NCBI RefSeq assembly: GCF_051401765.1
Contig: NW_027480468.1
Span: 2,542,001-2,606,000, forward strand
DNA: 64,000 bases
From: Calliopsis andreniformis
Lineage: Eukaryota; Arthropoda; Insecta; Hymenoptera; Andrenidae
Reading direction: 5' to 3'
Shown: positions 63,701-64,000 of the stretch, piece after piece
Position numbering within the stretch: position 1 is the first letter of the stretch
Layout: every line of letters begins with the position of its first letter
Program-made: the position numbers and the translations under genes
The notes under the pieces: model-generated
What the model was told of the DNA's origin: nothing
Database searches by the model: none
What the model saw: only the letters and a program-made list of their open reading frames with translations

Positions 63701-64000
63701 GATTGGGTACTGAGGATTGAAGGATGAGGATTGAGGATTGAGGATTGAGGATTGAGGATTGGAGGTTGAATATTGAGGTTTGAAGACTGACGACTGAGGG
63801 TTGAGGATTGAGGATTGAGGGTTGAGGATTGAGGATTGAGAATTGAGGATTGAGGATTGAGGATTGAAGATTGAGGATTGGGTATTGAGGATTGAGGATT
63901 GAGGATTTAAGATTGAGTATTGAGGATTGAAGATTGAGAATTGAGTATTGAGGATTGAACATTGAGGACTGAGTGCTGAGTGTTGAGTGATGAGAATTGA
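60497..64000 (+). repeat. Third, partial copy of the 5-kb array
   Basis: Beyond the hybrid B block this copy follows 55.8 kb at a spacing of 4,793-4,800 bp. The lines beginning at 62881 and 62941 equal those at 58081 and 58141. It is about 300 bp shorter at its left end than the second copy. Near 63810 it also lacks 14 bp (two heptamers), which changes the spacing to 4,786 bp. It runs off the window. Confidence 0.9.

Larger units (their letters stand above)
1..64000 (+). repeat. Heptanucleotide satellite array (GAGGATT)n, spanning the whole window
   Basis: Every line of the window can be cut into 7-base units close to GAGGATT. Even the most diverged stretches, such as the 120-bp blocks, keep the 7-base register. 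Register slips are rare and mostly come from 6-base units, notably in ggacgagg and in ggatgagggctgaggg. The commonest variants change one base of GAGGATT, while the TTGA that spans unit boundaries is kept more often than the rest. No AATCCTC-oriented unit occurs on the + strand, so there is no inversion. No transposon, gene or unique spacer interrupts the array, and neither end is visible. Satellites of this kind usually evolve by slippage and unequal exchange. A function for this one cannot be read from the sequence. Confidence 0.98.

Noticed and set aside
1237..63962. Dozens of minus-strand open frames (62-606 codons) encoding (NPQSSIL)n
   Set aside because: They are open because the repeat lacks stops in all frames. 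They overlap each other in different frames with the same peptide, begin only where a variant unit contains CAT on the + strand, and end only at variants with TTA, CTA or TCA. None has a non-repeat domain.
1..64000. CRISPR array
   Set aside because: There are no 25-40-bp direct repeats separated by unique spacers of constant length; the spacers are themselves heptamer repeats, and no cas gene is present.
1..64000. Iterons of a plasmid or phage replication origin
   Set aside because: Iteron sets are a few hundred bases beside a Rep gene. Here the repeat fills 64 kb and no gene is present.
1..64000. Heptad-repeat coiled coil or RNA polymerase II tail-like protein suggested by the 7-residue period
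   Set aside because: The 7-residue period is forced by a 7-base unit read in triplets (21 bases). Proline in nearly every heptad is incompatible with a coiled coil, and no resemblance beyond period length supports a tail-like domain.
1..64000. True telomere array
   Set aside because: The units are too variable, no known telomere repeat equals GAGGATT, and kilobase-scale higher-order repeats are not typical of telomerase products.

Overview
The window is one uninterrupted block of heptanucleotide satellite DNA. From the first base to the last, the + strand reads as variants of GAGGATT (complement AATCCTC), roughly 9,100 units. I see no unique-sequence flank, no conventional gene, no RNA gene, no mobile element and no CRISPR array. 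Every unit lies in the same orientation. The + strand is purine-rich and very poor in C. Both ends of the array lie outside the window.

The organism cannot be named from this sequence. An array of at least 64 kb with nested higher-order repeats is typical of eukaryotic satellite or heterochromatic DNA. Heptanucleotide tandem repeats also occur between genes in some bacteria (for example the STRR repeats of filamentous cyanobacteria), but normally in far shorter runs. Eukaryotic origin is therefore an inference from scale alone.

The array is hierarchical. Level 1 is the 7-bp unit, with a recurring set of variants (GAAGATT, GATGATT, GAGTATT, GAGAATT, GAGGACT, GAGGGTT, GTGGATT, GCGGATT and others). 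Level 2 is sub-units of about 230, 270 and 465 bp, marked by a 6-base unit in ggacgagg. Level 3 is a repeat of about 0.96-0.97 kb, clearest at 19.7-21.4 kb and 29-36 kb. Level 4 is cassettes built around a strongly diverged 120-bp block, found in three classes (here A, B and C) and 31 copies, each exactly 120 bp. Level 5 is large near-identical duplications: a tandem of about 4.07 kb (8.7-15.1 kb), a tandem 6,869-bp duplication (30.2-43.9 kb), and a tandem 5,093-bp array (50.3 kb to the window end, last copy partial), with an older 5.2-kb relative from 44.3 kb. The stretch 23.07-27.84 kb is a mosaic of three upstream segments joined at sharp switch points.

Layout: 0-8 kb, A/B cassettes and a 0.82-kb partial duplication; 8.7-17 kb, the 4.07-kb tandem; 17-23 kb, cassettes plus a 963-bp tandem; 23.1-27.8 kb, the mosaic; 27.8-29.8 kb, a segment repeated at 45.8-47.8 kb; 29-43.9 kb, block-poor 0.97-kb repeats inside the 6.87-kb duplication; 44.2-64 kb, 5.1-5.7-kb units carrying A, B and C blocks.

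Long open frames exist only on the minus strand (up to 606 codons) and all read as degenerate (NPQSSIL)n. This follows from arithmetic: AATCCTC has no stop in any frame, and 7 leaves remainder 1 on division by 3, so all three frames give the same peptide. On the + strand TGA recurs in every frame each 21 bases. I annotate none of these as genes. The noteworthy content is the architecture and evolution of the satellite, not a protein system.
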